From assembly GCA_016789245.1 (NCBI GenBank), contig JAEURM010000082.1:1-7930 (forward strand): a stretch of DNA of 7,930 nt. The letters run 5' to 3'. Below, piece by piece: positions 6,270-7,930 of this stretch. The translations under genes and the position numbers were made by a program. The DNA comes from Anaerolineales bacterium (GTDB lineage: Bacteria > Chloroflexota > Anaerolineae > Anaerolineales > UBA6663). The notes under the pieces were generated by a model, which worked only from the letters and a program-made list of their open reading frames with translations, did no database searches and had not been told where the DNA came from. The first letter of the stretch is position 1; each line of letters starts with the position of its first letter.

Positions 6270-6304
6270 AAACGCCGAGCGGTAACATGCTCGGCGTTTT
6301 GGTT
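6270..6304 (+). terminator. Intrinsic terminator after atpF
   Basis: AAACGCCGAGC (6270-6280) and GCTCGGCGTTT (6289-6299) form a perfect 11-bp GC-rich stem around the 8-base loop GGTAACAT. The T-run is TTTT at 6297-6300, then GG and TTT. It lies 20 bases after the atpF stop and closes the atpI-B-E-F unit, so no F1 gene shares this transcript. Confidence 0.9.
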
Positions 6305-6338
6305 TAACGGTTATCTTCTGCAATTTATTCTATGGAAA

Positions 6339-6363
6339 GCATCCTGAGCTTGTCGAAGGATGC
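6339..6363. repeat. REP-like short palindrome of the GAGCTTGTCGAAGG type
   Basis: GCATCCT (6339-6345) and AGGATGC (6357-6363) form a perfect 7-bp stem around the loop GAGCTTGTCGA. The core CCTGAGCTTGTCGAAGG is a short palindromic sequence I recognise from intergenic regions of many bacterial genomes, typically with a constant loop and variable but complementary arms. Here it occurs once. Its position after the atpF terminator and before murE is typical for extragenic palindromes. Its function is unknown. Confidence 0.65.
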
Positions 6364-6380
6364 GCTCTTGATATTGGTCT

Positions 6381-6426
6381 GCCTAAACCGTAAGAGTCTT
6401 TAAGACCCTTAGGGTTTGAGCCTAAA
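6381..6426. repeat. 7-bp direct repeat GCCTAAA flanking the murE palindrome
   Basis: GCCTAAA occurs at 6381-6387 and again at 6420-6426, immediately before the murE ATG. The two copies bracket the 33-bp palindrome; the first overlaps its left edge by three bases. It could be a duplicated target site of a small insertion, a pair of regulator half-sites, or chance. Confidence 0.4.
6385..6417. promoter_or_regulatory. 33-bp imperfect palindrome just upstream of murE
   Basis: The sequence reads AAACC-g-TAAG-a-GTCTT-t-AAGAC-c-CTTA-g-GGTTT. Fourteen of the sixteen possible base pairs match around the central T at 6401. The last arm ends nine bases before the murE ATG (6427). As DNA it could be an operator. 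As RNA it would form a long hairpin touching the ribosome binding region, where only a weak TTGAG is seen. It lacks a following T-run, so it is unlikely to be a terminator. The role is inferred. Confidence 0.6.
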
Positions 6427-7930
6427 ATGCTTCTATCTCAATTATTGTCCGCCCTCCCGCATCCGGCCTCCCGCTCTGATGACGCTGATCCGGAAATTAC
6501 CAGCATCACCGCTGATTCACGGCAGGTGACGCTGGGCGCGTTGTTTGTGGCGCGGCGCGGCGAAACCGTGGACGGCCACCGTTTTATTCCCCAAGCCATT
6601 GAGAACGGCGCGGTGGCCATTGTGTGCGAAGCGCCACTTTCTACTTTCTACTCACTACCTGCTCTCATCGTTCCCAACGCCTCCGAGGCTCTTGCGTGGT
6701 TGGCCGCCGCGTGGCATGGCTTCCCGGCGCGCCGCTTGGTGATGATTGGCGTGACCGGCACCGATGGCAAAACCACCACCTCCACACTCATCCATAGCAT
6801 TTTGCAAGCGGCCGGTGTGCGCGCTGGCCTCATCTCCACCGTGGGCGCGGTGATTGGGGAGCAAACGCTGGATACGGGCTTTCACGTTACCACGCCGGAA
6901 GCAGTAGAAGTACAGAGTTACCTCGCGCAGATGGTGGCCGCCGGCTTCACTCATTGCGTGCTAGAAACCACCTCGCACGGTTGGGCGCAATACCGCGTGG
7001 ATGCGTGTGAGTTTGATGTGGCGGTGATTACCAACATCACCCATGAACATTTGGATTATCACAAAACGTACGAGAACTACCGCGCCGCCAAAGGCCGCTT
7101 GTTTGAAAGCCTAAGCACCGCCGCGCGGAAACCGGGCGTGGCAAAAACCGGCGTGCTGAATTTAGATGATAGCTCGCACGCGTACTTGAGCAGTGTGCTG
7201 AAGGTAAATAGCCTAAGGTACAGCCACACGGCCCGCACGGGTGTAACAGCGCGTTACATTGAATTTGCCCCCGAAGCCACGCGCTTTGAAATTCAATTCG
7301 CCAATTCTCCAATAACTAATCTACCCATCATGTCCTCGCTCCTCGGCCAATTCAACGTCTCCAACGTGTTGGCCGCGGTGGCCGCCACCGTGGGCGCGTT
7401 AGGCGTTGCGCCAGAGGCCGCCCAAACCGGCGTGGCACAACTGCGTGGTGTGCCGGGCCGCATGGAGCGCCTCAGCCTTGGCCAGCCCTTCACCGCCATT
7501 GTGGATTTTGCCCACACGCCCAACGCTCTGCGCCGCGCACTGGAAACGGCGCGTGAGATGCGGCACGCGGCTGGCCGTGGCCGGGTGATTGCGGCCTTTG
7601 GCTCTGCTGGTTTGCGGGATATTGAAAAGCGGCGGCTGATGGCCGAAACCTCCGCCGAGCTAGCAGATATCACCATCCTCACCGCTGAAGACCCGCGCAC
7701 AGAATCCCTCACTGATATTTTGGAAATGATGGCTCACGGCGCGCGGAACAAGGGCGGCGTGGAAGGCGTGAGTTTTTTTCGCGTTCCAGACCGTGGGGAA
7801 GCCATTCGGCTGGCGTGCCGCTTGGCGCAACCCGGTGATATTGTGCTAGCTTGCGGCAAAGGTCATGAGCAAAGCATGTGTTTTGGCACCACGGAGTATG
7901 CGTGGGATGACCGCACCGCCCTGCACGCCG
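6427..7930 (+). CDS. murE: UDP-MurNAc-tripeptide ligase, MurE-like (3' end beyond window)
   Basis: The product is a cytoplasmic ATP-dependent Mur ligase that adds the third amino acid to UDP-MurNAc-dipeptide. There are 501 visible residues. The N-terminal domain has ITADSR (27-32) and LFVARRGETVDGH. The ATP loop is GTDGKTTT (111-118, K115). TTPEA (155-159) and NITHEHLDYH (203-212) follow, then AKGRLF with K222, the expected carbamylated lysine. The C-terminal domain has GVPGRMER (341-348), DFAHTPNAL (360-368), GKGHEQ (477-482) and WDDR. E. coli MurE has 495 residues, so only a short tail is probably missing. EDPR (421-424) replaces the diaminopimelate-type DNPR, and FGSAGLRD (391-398) replaces the usual FGCGGDRD, so the added amino acid is uncertain. 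ATG 6427 gives a standard N-terminus but has no clear Shine-Dalgarno sequence. Confidence 0.9.
   Translation, partial: MLLSQLLSALPHPASRSDDADPEITSITADSRQVTLGALFVARRGETVDGHRFIPQAIENGAVAIVCEAPLSTFYSLPALIVPNASEALAWLAAAWHGFPARRLVMIGVTGTDGKTTTSTLIHSILQAAGVRAGLISTVGAVIGEQTLDTGFHVTTPEAVEVQSYLAQMVAAGFTHCVLETTSHGWAQYRVDACEFDVAVITNITHEHLDYHKTYENYRAAKGRLFESLSTAARKPGVAKTGVLNLDDSSHAYLSSVLKVNSLRYSHTARTGVTARYIEFAPEATRFEIQFANSPITNLPIMSSLLGQFNVSNVLAAVAATVGALGVAPEAAQTGVAQLRGVPGRMERLSLGQPFTAIVDFAHTPNALRRALETAREMRHAAGRGRVIAAFGSAGLRDIEKRRLMAETSAELADITILTAEDPRTESLTDILEMMAHGARNKGGVEGVSFFRVPDRGEAIRLACRLAQPGDIVLACGKGHEQSMCFGTTEYAWDDRTALHA

Noticed and set aside
6368..6396. Possible murE promoter TTGATA with TAAGAG, 17-base spacer
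   Set aside because: The -10 matches only 3 of 6 bases and overlaps the palindrome. It is too weak to report as a feature, although murE needs a promoter somewhere after the terminator.
7293..7712. 139-codon minus-strand frame within murE
   Set aside because: It lies antisense to conserved Mur ligase motifs and shows no family features of its own.
1..7930. Defence system, prophage, CRISPR array, IS element, tRNA or rRNA genes
   Set aside because: No spaced repeats, transposase or phage motifs, or tRNA/rRNA-like sequences were seen. Essentially all of the window is accounted for by housekeeping genes and short gaps.

Overview
The window is a dense, all-plus-strand stretch of bacterial housekeeping genes. 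It holds the 3' end of a complex I (nuo) operon, the membrane (F0) genes of an ATP synthase, and a nearly complete peptidoglycan ligase gene. Several features suggest a Chloroflexota (Anaerolineae-like) bacterium: two consecutive nuoM-type genes before nuoN, a long subunit a with an extra N-terminal hydrophobic segment, a c subunit with an ARNP loop, and the style of the MurE-like protein. This placement rests on protein style, not on a marker gene, so it is moderate confidence only.

Layout. Positions 1-546 are the C-terminal third of a NuoM-type antiporter-like subunit. A 139-base spacer with two perfect hairpins follows. A second, complete NuoM-type subunit (686-2242) abuts nuoN (2243-3721). 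Directly after nuoN, a strong sigma-70-like promoter (3732-3761) opens a second unit: a small AtpI/AtpZ-like protein, atpB (subunit a), atpE (subunit c) and atpF (subunit b). The atpF product carries the C-terminal domain of subunit delta as a fusion. A clear intrinsic terminator (6270-6304) closes this unit, so no F1 genes follow. The 176-base gap after atpF also contains a REP-like palindrome and a 33-bp imperfect palindrome flanked by 7-bp direct repeats. A murE-like Mur ligase (6427 onward) then runs off the window end, probably lacking only its last few codons.

How the genes work together. NuoM, NuoM2 and NuoN are antiporter-like modules of the complex I membrane arm, which couples quinone reduction to proton export. 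AtpB, AtpE and AtpF form the proton-driven membrane motor and stator that use that gradient. MurE belongs to cytoplasmic cell-wall precursor synthesis and appears to be an independent unit.

Most notable points: (1) the second NuoM lacks the canonical TM7 lysine (Met instead) while unusual charged residues appear in TM5 and TM8; (2) the b-delta fusion has only the delta C-terminal domain; (3) the F0 genes form an isolated unit with a promoter placed for a near-leaderless transcript; (4) subunit a has a His/Glu-rich insertion with a CxxC motif; (5) murE is preceded by a long palindrome; (6) the MurE-like protein has EDPR where DNPR marks diaminopimelate-adding enzymes.
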